64,000 nucleotides of DNA from Hymenoscyphus infarciens (Eukaryota > Ascomycota > Leotiomycetes > Helotiales > Helotiaceae), in assembly GCA_001414345.1 (NCBI GenBank), contig LLCB01000170.1, positions 58,965 through 122,964 on the forward strand, read 5' to 3'. The notes beneath the pieces were generated by a model that was given only the letters and a program-made list of their open reading frames with translations, ran no database searches and was not told the origin of the DNA. Shown here one piece after another: positions 1 to 10,909 of this stretch. A program made the translations under genes and the position numbers. How positions within the stretch are numbered: position 1 is the stretch's first letter; each line of letters opens with the position of its first letter.

Positions 1-905
1 TAGCGGTTGGGATTTTGATGATCGTGCTACGATATCGCTCATGATCTTCGTTCCGGCTTCAATGTGTTTGATTGCTACCCCATAGTCTTTGAAGTAAAGC
101 AGTTAGCATTGTTTTGAATTCATGAAACTAGGAAGGTAGAGGTTTTGCCCATAGAACTGGAGGATTGGCTCCGTCACAATCAAGAAGATAGAAAGGAATG
201 GATTTCTGCTTACGGCCACGAAGCATCTTGTAATGATATTAGACAATATTTAGTCAAAGATCTTCTAGGATAACGCACCTCGAGACAAACAAAAAGGATG
301 CATGTCATCATTGCAACATCAGAGCTCTTCTCCGATTTTTGTTCTTCGGGTTTAACAAGACATCGGATCGAACGCATATACTGTTCTAGTGCAAAGTCAT
401 TTCGGCACCCACCATGGGTTGGTATATCTCCCTTATCATAAACCTCGTGATAGCCGGCTAATGCAATAGCGGCATGCTTAATTGCTGGCTCTTGGTGTGT
501 TGCTTGGAGAACAACTCGATCCCAGAACGCGGAACCGAATATCCCACAAAGCTCTGGAACAGTTCTCTGTTGGAAGAAGGCAAATGCACGAACTTCTTGG
601 GTTGTGCCGTTGATTAAGCTGGCGATTGGGCCGTCGACGAATGGTAAAAGTTCCTTTTCGCTTGTGGAGGGGCTCGCCTGCTTGCTATGTTTGGTCGATA
701 AGGGAAGGTACCCGTCACACTTTCGCCCAGTCTTCCTACACTGGCCAGGAACCGGGATTAGCTGACTATTCCGGAAAGAGCCACGTGCTGTGGGCTGCTT
801 CTTGAGAGAAGGTTTACCTGATTACACTCGGGCTTTTCTTCATCGCACTTGACATGCCGGATTCTATGGAGAGTAAGCGGTTAGTGAGTGGTCTGCAAGT
901 CAATT
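1..905 (-). pseudogene. Zn2Cys6 transcription factor, 5' part, decayed (runs off left edge)
   Basis: Reading the minus strand leftwards from about 900, the second half of a fungal Zn2Cys6 cluster is clear: VKCDEEKPECNQ, an intron at 741-817 (gtaaac...ccag), then CRKTGRKCDGYLP. A linker and the start of the fungal regulator middle homology region follow, with FVDGPIASLING, VRAFAFFQQRTVPELCGIF and HQEPAIKHAAIALAGYHE (about 640-420), typical of C6 zinc proteins. A further exon at 86-1 reads GVAIKHIEAGTKIMSD. Two breaks point to decay. The first pair of cluster cysteines is not intact: only LTC-R is seen near 895, with no GT donor behind it. The intron between about 278 and 87 joins out of frame with its best donor. 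Alternatively it is a live gene with unusual splicing; the C-terminal part lies outside the window. Confidence 0.62.
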
Positions 906-2624
906 TCAACAATGGACGGAAACTAGTGTTTCTCCCATTGGCCATACACCCAAGCACTCGGCGGGTCTCGGAGAATATGGTACAGCGGTGTTGGGAACAA
1001 GCTTTCCAGGCCAACGGAGAAGCTCAGATTGATTCATTCAAAGTTGGACGAGATCCTAGAACAACCAACTCACTTGCATGTCACACAACCAGTCCTAACC
1101 TTCGGCCGGTACGCCCGAATCCTCTTTTCCTGTATAGATCTGCTTTCAGGCATTATGTCCGTTTCAAGGTGTTCAACTCAAGTGATTTCAATTTGATATT
1201 GCCGAGTACTGGTCAACGAGATAACCTGATCAATATTGTGAGCACAACGGATCATAAAGCTCTGGATATCGGCGGTATTATGTATGTTCGGTACGAAAGA
1301 ACCAGTCATCATAATCTACCATTCTATATACGAGGAATCTCGAGGATGAAGTTGTCTTAAGCTGCGCCGTAGAGCTAAAAAAGGGGGAACGGGGGTTGAG
1401 CACAGACCAGTTCTTAAGTGCAAACGACATAGCCAATCAGAGGAAAGCATGCCGAAGATAGCCCCACAAATCTCGCATCTCCAGAAGCTTGATGAAAACT
1501 GAATCGACTCCTTCGGGGGTAACCTGATTTCCTTCAACAACTAAGTCGAGTGACTGAGGTTAGCCAAACGAAGGATTCAAGTGAATTCTTGCGCGTTCGA
1601 GGCATTCTTTTGTTGGCTTTGTGGCTTATCATCAATGATTACGTGTCCTCAGCCACTTTGCTTCATTTCACGGTCCAGCCGTGGGAAGGAGAATGGTCGA
1701 GTGGCACATTCGATTCTTTGGAGTAGGATAACTTGCAAGCCGTGATCCTTTTTTTGTTCTACTGCATATCCTTTCTCGCGGATTTCGCGGATTCTTCAGC
1801 TCCTAGTCATTATCATTTGCTGAACGTGGGGCTTCATCTCAGAGCTCACAACTTTCACGTGGCATTTTCTAACCTTTTCGAGCCTATTCCACCCAGAACA
1901 CAAGAAAAGGAGTCGTTGGAATAAAAGATCCCGTTTTTGAAGTCCGCTGTTTGCGTTGTTCAAGAAGGAACTGATTTGGATGGTTCCTTGCAAAAGGAAC
2001 TTTGATTTACGATGTGGGATTGTTCATAAACCAATACCTAGGTAGTGGCTCTTTGATGTTTGCTCGTTGTTCTGCATAACACGGGGATCGATTCGAGCGA
2101 TTCATGCTGAGTGTCCGTACCGCCAGCAGCTCGAAAATCTAACTTGGATGGAAAAACGTTGCTGAGGATACAGACTTGGGTTGAAGGGGTTTCAGTCTGT
2201 TGCCATGAAGACCATTGCGGGGTTGTTCTTTTTTTCCAGTTGAGTTCCGAGTTCGCTCCAGGTAGGCTATCTACACACCCCCTTCTCAGCCTATTAGATA
2301 TCAGGTTGTGTATTGAGAGACATGCTGTGTAACCATACACAAGAGTGGGGTTTGCATAGGCTGCGACCGAACCGCGAATAGGAAATATCAGCTGAGGTTC
2401 TTGGTTTGCTTCATCCAAATCCTGGAATGCCGCTTATGCACAATGAAGCAATGGAAGTTTCCCAAATATCTCCGGAAAGAGAGGAAACCAGCTATATAAA
2501 GTGGGGCGATATTTCTCGAATTTAATTCAAGGACAGCATCAAAGCAACAAAACAACTGAGAGTTTTAATTTCAGTCACCTATTTACAAAACAAAATAAGA
2601 ACTACTTACAACCACAACAACAAA
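906..2624. other. Intergenic, with a TATA box near its right end
   Basis: No supported gene. Open frames here mostly lack an ATG and match nothing I recognise. A TATA-like ctatataaag at about 2491 is followed by an AC-rich leader of about 100 nt ending at the ATG of the dehydrogenase relic at 2625, so this looks like the former promoter of that gene. Confidence 0.5.
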
Positions 2625-3350
2625 ATGTCTTTAAAAGCTTCACCAATCATCCCCCCCCCCAACAAACCGCGCAATCTTCCAATTCCCCAAAAAAGACACA
2701 AGCCAGCACCTCATAAAAGTCCACGCAGTCTCCCCCTGCGCAAGCGAACTACTATGGGACAAAACTTTCCCCAAATCATGGAGCCCAATCGCGTAACAAT
2801 CCCCTGCTACGACTTTCTCCGGAACAATCGTTCTCGCTCTACCAAACTCACCCTTCCATCCCGGGACAGAGATCTACACCCGTACACCAGGCGGAAAAAC
2901 TGGAAATGGGAGAGAATACAGGTTCGCGGAAACGGATGAACTGGCGAGGAAGCCGAATGAATTTGGGATGGGAGGTGGCGGCTGGAGTTCCTATTAGTGC
3001 TTTTACTGCTTGGCAAGCTTCGTTTGATCATGGGGGGTTGAAGAAGGGGGTGGAAAGAGGAGGAGGGGAGAAAGAGAATGAGGGAAGGTTGTGGGGGTTA
3101 ATGATGTACCGGAGGTGAGGAGGGGAGGATACCCAAGGAAGGGGGCTCGAAGGATGTTACTAGTCACTTTTATATTATGGAGGCGCGGGGGTGGCAGTTG
3201 AAAGAAATTACGGGGTTGATTGAGAGGGAGAAGGTGAGGCCTGTTGTGGATAGTGTTTGGGATATTAAGGAGTCTAGGGAGGCTTTTGCGAAGGTTGATA
3301 GTGGGCATTCTGGGGGTAAGATGGTTATTAAGATACAATCGGGGGTGTAG
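2625..3350 (+). pseudogene. Zinc-type alcohol dehydrogenase / quinone oxidoreductase (MDR) relic
   Basis: Family pieces occur in order but in different frames. IKVHAVSPCASELLWDKTFP is the N-terminal GroES-like part. PCYDF, after a frame change, continues as SGTIVLALPNSPFHPGTEIY and FAETDELARKPNE. Another shift gives LGWEVAAGVPISAFTAWQASF. The end reads WQLKEITGLIERGEVRPVVDS..REAFAKVDSGHSGGKMVIKI then stop. The stretch between the TAWQ motif and the C-terminal strand is much too short: the Rossmann fold with its GxGxxG nucleotide site (roughly 120 residues in the family) is missing. An intact TATA and leader upstream suggest recent loss. MDR enzymes reduce or oxidise alcohols, enones or quinones with NADP(H); this copy cannot do so. 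Confidence 0.72.
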
Positions 3351-4038
3351 GAGTATTGCTTGGAGGTTGATTTTGTGCCTCAAAAGTAGGTTGTGCCTTT
3401 TTTAAAACTCTCCCCCTTCCCCGGCCAGAACGGAGTCAACAGATTGATCTCGATACCAACCTCAAGCTAGCCCTTGACCCTTCGCGACCCTCCAACTAGC
3501 AAGCTCCTACTGCTCTGGTATGCTTTGTTCACCAATTTCACAACTGACCAATTCTGTCTGGGCGTACTATGCATTCGCCATACTCAACTTCTATGGAAAA
3601 CTTAAGTATTTCAAACTATCAAGGATATTCATGTTAAACAAATGTTACTTGGATAGGTACTTACTACTCTGTGCTTTCAAAGCATTCTAGAATCTAGTTA
3701 CTATATCCACTTAATCTAAATACTCTTTAACAAGACAACTTAATAGCTTAACATACCAGACTCACCACTGAATACGATAAAGTAGCGACGTGATTGACCA
3801 ACTCCGCAATTGCTAAATAGCGGAGTATATATCTCCCACCTTAGATCTACATGATCTAATCTCTTGCTCTCGACGTGCCCCTCCCCCAAACCCCTCTCAA
3901 CCGTGAATAACCCCTTCCCTCCATTCACCAGCTCATCCAATCACAGCCCCACCCCTTCTCTCACTATCCCGCCAACAATTCACCCACCACCGCGATCTTC
4001 AAGAACCAAATAAGCAAGAACCCTATCGACAAACAAGA
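3351..4038. repeat. Gene-free DNA with a possible dispersed repeat
   Basis: No coding signal. The part from about 3660 to 3835 resembles a stretch at about 12226-12420: both read taaata-tctt-aacaa, then (g)attcacca..ta.tac..aaagtag..ac, then ttg.ccaa.tcc..a.ttg. The differences are largely C/T and G/A, as expected for two diverged, RIP-affected copies of one element. No terminal inverted repeat is obvious by eye. Confidence 0.35.
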
Positions 4039-4150
4039 GTCGTAGTGGTCGAGCGGTCAAAACGGATTTTGTTTGTTGGCAAAGGACTTAGAATACTCTC
4101 AACGAAACGCGCCGAGTGGCTCCTGGAGAGGGTGTTTGAACCTTTTGCAC
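4039..4150 (+). other. tRNA-like sequence, probably a relic
   Basis: A good pol III A box (tggtcgagcgg, about 4046) is followed some 75 nt later by a B-box-like tgtttgaacc (about 4128) and a T run. The spacing would suit a tRNA with a long variable arm, with or without an intron. However, the putative acceptor arm gtcgtag has no matching 3' partner and the T stem is imperfect. I cannot name an anticodon, so this is a weak call. Confidence 0.25.
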
Positions 4151-4419
4151 TTTTTTTAAGGGGTGAACTTTATATATATATAGATATTTTTTCGTTTTTT
4201 TTTTGAGGGGGTAGAATAAAGTGGGAAAGAGGGAAGGGGAGGTGAGAGCTGGGAGAATTTTTGGTGAAGCTCTTCAAAGACATGAAAGGTAGAGGCGGGG
4301 TCAAAGTCGTCATGGTGGCTCTTGAGGTAAGTGGCAAGAGGCAAAGAGCGAGTGGCCTAGTCAGAGAGCCAAGTCGAGGGAAGGAACGCCACAGTACCTA
4401 GTTGGTGGAGAGCTGGTAC

Positions 4420-4570
4420 TCTAAGGTACCTACCTACCTAGGTACCTAGGTAGTTACGGTGCCTTCCCCTTCGTTCTCGTCATGGTAGCTCTCGCGGCCC
4501 CTCCTTCCCTCCTTCCCTCCTTCCCTCCTTCCCTCCTTCCCTCCTTCCCTCCTTCCCTCCTTCCCTCAAA
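4420..4570. repeat. Simple repeats: acctaggt-type palindromic run and (ttccctcc)n
   Basis: At about 4424-4455 the sequence ggtacctacctacctaggt is built from overlapping CCTAGG palindromes. At about 4498-4568 an 8-bp unit, ttccctcc, is repeated about eight times without interruption. Both are low-complexity tracts with no coding meaning. Confidence 0.9.
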
Positions 4571-5654
4571 TCCAGACTCATCAAGACTTCAAGTCGACCC
4601 GGGAGAAGACCAAGGAAAGAACTCTCGACCTCGAACGCAACATCAGGTTCCTCGAGCTCGTCTATACTAGACCTTTCTACCTAGGTATTATACTAGATTT
4701 TCTCCGCGCTTCCCGAAAAGACCCCACCACCCCTCGCTTTTTAGCTCCTTCCCTCTTGTAAGTTACTTCCAGTCCAGGGCAGCCTTCAAGTCGAGTCCAG
4801 CCTGGCCAACCGAGGAAGGAAAAACACCTTGAGCTTCCATTAACGTCCCGTCTCAAATTGCCAATCGTACCAGAAAGAAATTCTTCCCCCCCTTCTTTTA
4901 TCCCGTCACATCACACATCCCAACTCATAACCCACCCCACCATACAAACATCCCAAAAAAGCATTCTCTCTCAGAACCGCTCGAAATAACAGCCCCAAAA
5001 AAGAATTGTCGAGGCCTCCACCGATGCCGGTATCCTGAAACTGGAGGCGCGTTCCCGTGTTGCAGCACAAGTTTTGTGTCCGCATAAGGATTCCGCGGCA
5101 GTGTCACAGAGGGAGCCGGGACGAACCCACAGAGGAGTCGAGAATTCAGATGTCTATCAAGAGTCAAGACCTAAATCGCAGTAAAGAATGAATCATCTTA
5201 ATCTCTATAAATAAAAAAAACTTAACTCTCCACAAAACCAACAGCTGGAGCAAACCCATGAACATAAACAGTCCCATACATTATTAATCTATCAACAAGA
5301 AAAAAAAGGGGGAAAGGCTAATTTCCGCCCAGTGGTGGTATCCTCAAAATGACATCTCAACAAAAGAAAATCCCCGAGCTTTCAAACCCCGAGCCCCTAA
5401 ATTGATCATTGTGCCCAAACCCATTTAACTCCTCAAAAAATGCCACCACGCCGTTCGAATCCGGACGCTTCGAAAATGCCATGAAATATATCGTACACCC
5501 CCGATTCGAATGCGAAGAAAAAATCCTCAAGATGATTCCTCCAAAGAAACCCCCTCCCTTTCTCTCGTGTCGCTCTCCTGTGCCGCTGACGCTAAATGCA
5601 ATTCATGTAATCTTTGTTGCCTCGCTCGCTCCCTCAGATATGCCAGTTTGGAGG
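4571..5654. other. Intergenic, downstream of the glycosyltransferase-like gene
   Basis: I see no supported gene. The sequence is pyrimidine-rich on the plus strand, with short A runs (about 5209-5220 and 5299-5310). It probably holds the 3' UTR of the minus-strand gene ending at 5655. Confidence 0.5.
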
Positions 5655-6814
5655 TTATGAAGGACAATAATCATAACTCGAATACTTCCTCCCGCCCATC
5701 CACTCCGTCAACCTCTCCAGCACCAGCGCATTCGTCCCCCGATTCGCCTTTGCGAAAACCGTATCATACGGATGTAGATTCGTGCCAAAATAACTATTCT
5801 CATACAGCGCATCCTTGTACTCCCGACACTCCTCCTGATAATGCTCGCTCATATGGAAGGCCGTCATCATCGCATCCACCTCATAGCCTGCTGCCTTGAT
5901 CAACGGCGTGGAATAGACTTCGACCGCGACGGCGCTCCAGTATTCGTGCGGGCAGGAGTTGATCCCCGCAATGTCCATGGGGGGAACGGGTTCCCCGTCT
6001 GGGAAGGGGGGAAGGGATTTTCGCGTGGCTTCGGTTTGTTCGGGGGTGGGGAAGAGGAGGATTTCGATGCCGATGCGGTCGGTGGCCCAGATCATGGATT
6101 GGACGTGGTTTGCGGGTTTGCAGTTGAATGTCATTCCAACCAACTGTAGCTTTACGTTAGTCCAGGCTCCGTCAAACCAAATCATCCACACAGGAATTGT
6201 CTCCTTACCTTGACCTTTTCCGTGACGCGATTGAGGTACATGTCGCTCCAACATCCGGTCGACCAGTATGGCAGGAATGGACCGCGGATACTGGCATTCA
6301 TCGTGATGAACTTGTTGTACTTCTTGTACAGATCATCCTTCAAAAGCACCTCCGCGAACGCACCCAAATCGTAGCAATCGTTCGGTCTGTGCAGGTATCT
6401 AATATTCGGCTCCTTGGGAATGATATCCTCGGCGTGATTATCGCCATTCAAAATAAATAGGAAATCCGCTCCGCCGTGCAAGCCATGGCGGAGGAAGTAC
6501 TCGAGGTTCGCGCGGGAATTCTCGGTCTCGAAATATGCGTAGAGGATTAGGGGTCGATCGGAGACGGTCCCATTCCCATTCGAAACTCCCTCGGGCTTTG
6601 AACTCGAAGTCGAAGTCGAGGTCGAACTCGAACTCGAACTCGAACTCGGCGCTGCAACGACGGCTGGTGTGGTGTTGTCGCTGTGAGATGGGGGAGTAGG
6701 CAGCAGCGAACCCTTCGAGTGCTGTTGTAAAGCCCACAGCGTCCAGATAATAAAAAGAGCTCCCAATGCGGAAATCCACATGGTTCGCGGTTTTGCATTC
6801 ATAACGGCCGACAT
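5655..6814 (-). CDS. Type II membrane glycosyltransferase-like protein
   Basis: Two exons, 6814-6209 and 6143-5655, joined across a 65-nt intron (gtaagg...ctaac...ctacag), give 364 residues. The chosen start, MSAVMNAKPRT, puts a single hydrophobic helix (about residues 10-28) near the N-terminus. A Ser/Thr-rich stalk with a run of serines (about 55-75) and a lumenal domain starting at about residue 85 follow, which is the layout of a Golgi type II enzyme. The domain carries LILYAYFETENSRANLEYFL, NDCYDLGAFAEVL, KFITMNASIRGPFLPYW and the C-terminal DTVFAKANRG. The CYDLGAF..NASIRGP arrangement resembles rhamnan-synthesis-type (RgpF-like) glycosyltransferase domains. The substrate is unknown. An ATG further upstream at 6871 is in frame, but it would place the membrane helix deeper. 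Confidence 0.75.
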
Positions 6815-8089
6815 GATGAGGTTTGGTTGTGTTATTCTTTCGCAATCCGGACTCGACAACAAATCGCACAAGACAGTTCTCCTTCTCTCCTCAAAGTCAG
6901 CACGACACTAGACGACACGGCGCAGTGCAGTGCAGTGCAGTGCAGGAAGGTATTTTAAAAGAGTGAATCCCCGCGCCTCCGTTGTTGGGAGTGGAATGGG
7001 CCAATCACAAAGAGCTGACGGATGCGTTCAGCGTAAAATAGGGGCTTTTTTACTTTTTTCAGGGGTTGTCTGATCTTTTAAGGTTTTTAACGAGGTTTTG
7101 GATGGTGGATGGATAAGGAATGAGCTGGTGAGGAGGATGCGTTGGTACCTTACCGGTCGAGTCGGTAATTGCATTCTTTCTTGATACAGAAGATGCTAGC
7201 ACCACCTTATTCTCACCAAGACTTCATCTCAATCCAATGGTTAGAGGTGCTTGAAAGGCTCGTATTGGCATCAGGCGTTTCTCTATCATCTTACGAAGTT
7301 CCAGGTGGCGCAGGGTGGCCCAGCCTAGTGTCAGCCAAGGGCCGACCTGTCAAACCTCTTCTTTGCGTAGATATTTGGAATCTCGAATCGAATCTTCTTT
7401 TACAATTCGCATTCATCATTATTATAAAAAGAGAAGATCGGTTTGTATTTCTTTTCCCGGTATAAGAGATGAAATAATAAGGGGTTCCTACCTCGCCAAG
7501 AGCCTCAATCTTGTGTCGGCTAGAGAGTTCGGTGCTGAGTTGAGTAAGGTTTGTTACTATCTTTAGCTGCAGAATGCATCGAAGGTTCGCACAAGGTTCG
7601 TCGGCTCGGCAGTGGCTTGGCACTACGGGAGCCCTCGTCCTGGTACAACAACCGGCACTTACATTTGCTGGTGAGGTTTTTGGGAGAAGTACAACCTGGT
7701 GTACCTAGTACGGAGTAATACAATATCGCAGTGATTAAACAACTTCCGACTGGAAGGAGGTGTTGATGGGAGATTAAATAACTAGGTGGTACCAACCTCG
7801 TATTCATCTCATTCGTTATCTACCCCTCATTGATATTTACAACCACGCCATTTAAGATAACCCCCGCCTCTCTGGGCATTTGCTTATTTTTCATGGTTAT
7901 GTTTGGGCATATTTGATACGACTTGGGCTGCTTGGAATTATTCCCAAAGGAATCTTGAGTTTCTCCTGTGTGGTGCTAGGCCGTTGTTTTTCCGACTGTG
8001 CCATTACTATTATTCATCTATCTACATGTCCTCCCTATATTATGTTCTCCAGCTCCTTATACTTGCAAATACCAAAGACAATCCCCACC
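6815..8089. other. Intergenic / promoter of the glycosyltransferase-like gene
   Basis: No gene is supported. Next to the start codon, at about 6922-6945, is a short tandem repeat of gcagt. Open frames at 7169-7623 and 7880-8413 on the plus strand have no recognisable domains; the latter runs antisense into the acetyltransferase 3' end. Confidence 0.5.
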
Positions 8090-9629
8090 CTACTCACCAC
8101 CCAAGCCCTTCAAACTCCCCTCCAACCACTTGGCCATCTCCCACCCATCCTCCTCACTCGTAACACCGACCTCCCATCTCACTGCAACAGTCATAAACCC
8201 ATTCTTCGCCGACGCCAAAGAAATCCCAAAAGGCTCCGCATAAGTACAAATAGATCCCGAGAAAGAAACCTTATCAAAAGTAACCTTCTCCTTTTCCCCC
8301 TCTCCTCCAACACCACCATCAATGACCCCTATATTGGTAATTTCAAAAGCATAGTCCCTTCTGCGCCCAAATTTTTTGTAGAAGAACCCAACGAAATCAG
8401 ATACAAAACCTAATAAACCGACCATTTGATTCTTAGGCGACGAGGTATTGGCGAGTATAAATGCCTTCGTCTCTCTCGCACTCTTCCATAGAGCCTCATC
8501 TTCCTTCTGATTCTCATCCTCGAAGTCTTTCCCAATAGGCTGCACCACATCACTCGAAACACAAGAAATCCACCCCCTAGGCGTTTTCTTTTCCGACGAA
8601 AAATGAGGAACGACATTACTAACAAAATTCCCCATATCCCGCGCAGAGTGTCCGGTAAACTTTCGAAACGAAAATGGGATGGTACCCGCGAAATGGGAGT
8701 ACGTTGGGTTCATAACCGCAACCTTCCTCGCAGCAATGACCGCGACCAATGCCGTAATCGTTGTCTGCTCATCTCGACATCTCTTAATCAATTTCTTCAA
8801 CGTCTGTGGTTTGATATCAAAACTTTTTTGATCCCCGATAGCAGGTAGTGTAGGTGGATTCTTGATATTTGGTCCCGCCCATTTTTTCGAGTCGACGGGT
8901 GACCAGAAAAAGGTCTTGATTATTTGTTTGAGGACGAACCAGAATGTGAAGCCGAGTGGTGTTCCCATTTCTAGAGTTGGTGTGAGGGGTAATTTGGGCA
9001 CTGGGATTAACGAGTCCGATGATAGGGAGGTGGGATTGGAGAGGATGTTGTTTAGTGCTGAGAGGAAGGTGAGGTGGAATGCTCCTCCTGAGATTCCGTC
9101 TCCGATTGCGTGGTGGAAATAGAATGCTACTGTGAAAGAAAATGTTCCTTTCTCGTTCGATCGGATCAGTTCAGCTTCTTGCACAGCAACTCGAAGTCTC
9201 CAGAGTGGTAACTCATCAACCCTATCCAAAAACTCCCCATGGCCCTCCAAAATCCAAGAATCGGGATTTGAGCGAGGGTCTTGGTCGATAATCGTAACCA
9301 ATTCATCAAAGTCAATTTTGTTCACTCGTTTCCATTTTGGTTCTTTGCTTCCTTCATCCTCGATCGCGACGCTCATAATTGGTTGTTTTTGGAGCGTTTC
9401 TGAGAGGGCGGAGTAGACGAGGGCTTTGAAAGCATCTTTGGAAGGGGTGGCGAGGAGAGAGAGAGGCGCGGTGTAGGTTGCTGCTACTTGGACTTTGTTG
9501 TAGAATTTTACGTGAGTACGACTTATATTCCATCGCTCCATTAGGCCTGGGTTTTTTGTTAGGATAAATCATCGTGATGTTGAGATTTTGGATCATACCG
9601 GTTGGCCTCAGGGGTGGGTCTTCTTCCAT
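8090..9629 (-). CDS. Alcohol acetyltransferase-like acyltransferase (AATase family)
   Basis: A 31-nt first exon (9629-9599, MEEDPPLRPTG) is spliced across a 52-nt intron (gtatga...tcctaac...ccag) to 9546-8090, giving 495 residues. The LRPxG..ERW..RxH start and the HxxxD catalytic motif within FYFHHAIGDG (residues 155-161) are hallmarks of the alcohol acetyltransferase / condensation-like BAHD-type fold. These enzymes transfer an acyl group from acyl-CoA to an alcohol, often forming volatile or acetylated secondary metabolites. The region near DFVGFFYKKFGRRRDYAFEITN matches the place of the conserved C-terminal part. The substrate cannot be deduced. Length fits the family (about 480-510). Confidence 0.82.
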
Positions 9630-10660
9630 CTTGGAATCTGGTGTCTATTAGAGGCAATTGTTGAGTCGTGAGCTTGGTTGAGAAATTGACAGATAAGCGA
9701 ATAGCTGTCACGAAACTTATACGTCAAGACGCGATTTCAAAATTCTCCAAAATCGGGAAGTAATTGAAGCCTGTCTAGCCGGAGCCTCCGAAGCACTCGA
9801 GTTTAGCTGCTTCGAGTATTTCGAGTTTGCTGTGCCGTGCAAGTGGAATGAGATGAATCCACATGTGGTCACGATAAGAAAGGAGGTGCCTGAATTTATT
9901 CGTAGGATTCGACCAATCAGCGAGCTGAGAATACGCTTCAATCTTAAGAAGTTTTACATCTATGAAAGATTTTGGGATGGAATGTTTAGAGATCTAAATT
10001 GATAATTTTGCGGATGGAGTAAATCGGTATTCCGAAATGGACGAAAAGGCGCCGTCACGTTTCGGTTGGTATCACGTGTTATAAAGACGGCTCGTCACGT
10101 TTTGTTGGTACTCCCAGGAAATATCTTCAATCATGTTTAGATTGGACTTCTTACCATATTTGCTTCCAGTAGTTTGCACAATGCGATTCCATGTGGTTTG
10201 ATAAGGAGTTTTTCCTAGCTCATGAGTTCTAGAATAGGAAACATGCCTTTGATAGAATAACACTTCCGAAACTTTTGACAATGATGTTACACTCAAGGAA
10301 AACCTAGTAATAATAAAACTGATACCACTATAGACTGACCAGAGTTCCGATTCGTCTTATGCAAAATCATCAGTTCAATCAAAAAGTAGTTGATATAGCG
10401 AAGAGTAAGTCGTCGCACCACATAAAACTTATGTTGTGTAACTCGAATGCTCAGCGATCGCTATTTGAATTCCGAGCACCCCGCTTTGTTGTTTCTTTTC
10501 CTTCACAACAAGACTTGGACCTCTGCCTAAAATCAGGAAACCAGAACTCTACAAAAGAGCTACCCCAAAAAAGGTAACAACTCGCCTAAATCGCAGAGAC
10601 AAAAGTAACTGAAGACTTGTCAGCAAAGACACTCGAGTAACAGTGTTACACCACCCGAAA
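9630..10660. other. Intergenic, promoter of the small secreted protein
   Basis: No gene seen. Two similar short blocks, gtcacgttt.ggttggta and gtcacgttttgttggta, lie about 35 nt apart at 10056-10110. They could be a duplicated regulatory element, but this is only a visual impression. Confidence 0.4.
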
Positions 10661-10909
10661 ATGCAACTCTCATCCCCACTCCTCGCCCTCTTTGCCGTAG
10701 TCATAACTCCTGTAACGGCGGGTCCGATCGGTTATGGCATATGTCAAGGTGGATGCGCTACAGTCGTGATGGCATGCTACGGAGCAGCTGGTTTTACTTG
10801 GGGAGCGACTTTGGGAGCGACAGCACCCGCTTCAGTCATCGCATGCAACATGGCATATGCAACTTGCCAAGCTACTTGCGCGGCAGTTCTGTTGACACCT
10901 ACTCCTTGA
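10661..10909 (+). CDS. Small secreted six-cysteine protein (ZYS3-like family)
   Basis: An 82-residue single-exon gene. The start at MQLSSPLL (10661) gives a clean signal peptide (about 1-20, cleavage after VTA-G). The mature part begins GPIGYGICQGGC and continues with MACYGAAGFTWGATLGA and ACNMAYATCQATC. That is six cysteines in two clusters around a Gly/Ala-rich hydrophobic middle. Fungal genomes carry many small secreted proteins of this pattern, often annotated by similarity to a zygote-specific protein (Zys3); the function is unknown. An in-frame ATG six codons upstream (10643) is less likely because it spoils the signal peptide. It stands alone between the acetyltransferase and the monooxygenase. 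Confidence 0.72.
   Translation: MQLSSPLLALFAVVITPVTAGPIGYGICQGGCATVVMACYGAAGFTWGATLGATAPASVIACNMAYATCQATCAAVLLTPTP

Noticed and set aside
854..1360. 168-codon plus-strand frame
   Set aside because: It overlaps the Zn2Cys6 relic antisense and shows no recognisable domain.
2038..2418. 126-codon minus-strand frame
   Set aside because: The start is TTG rather than ATG, no domain is seen, and a plus-strand frame overlaps it.
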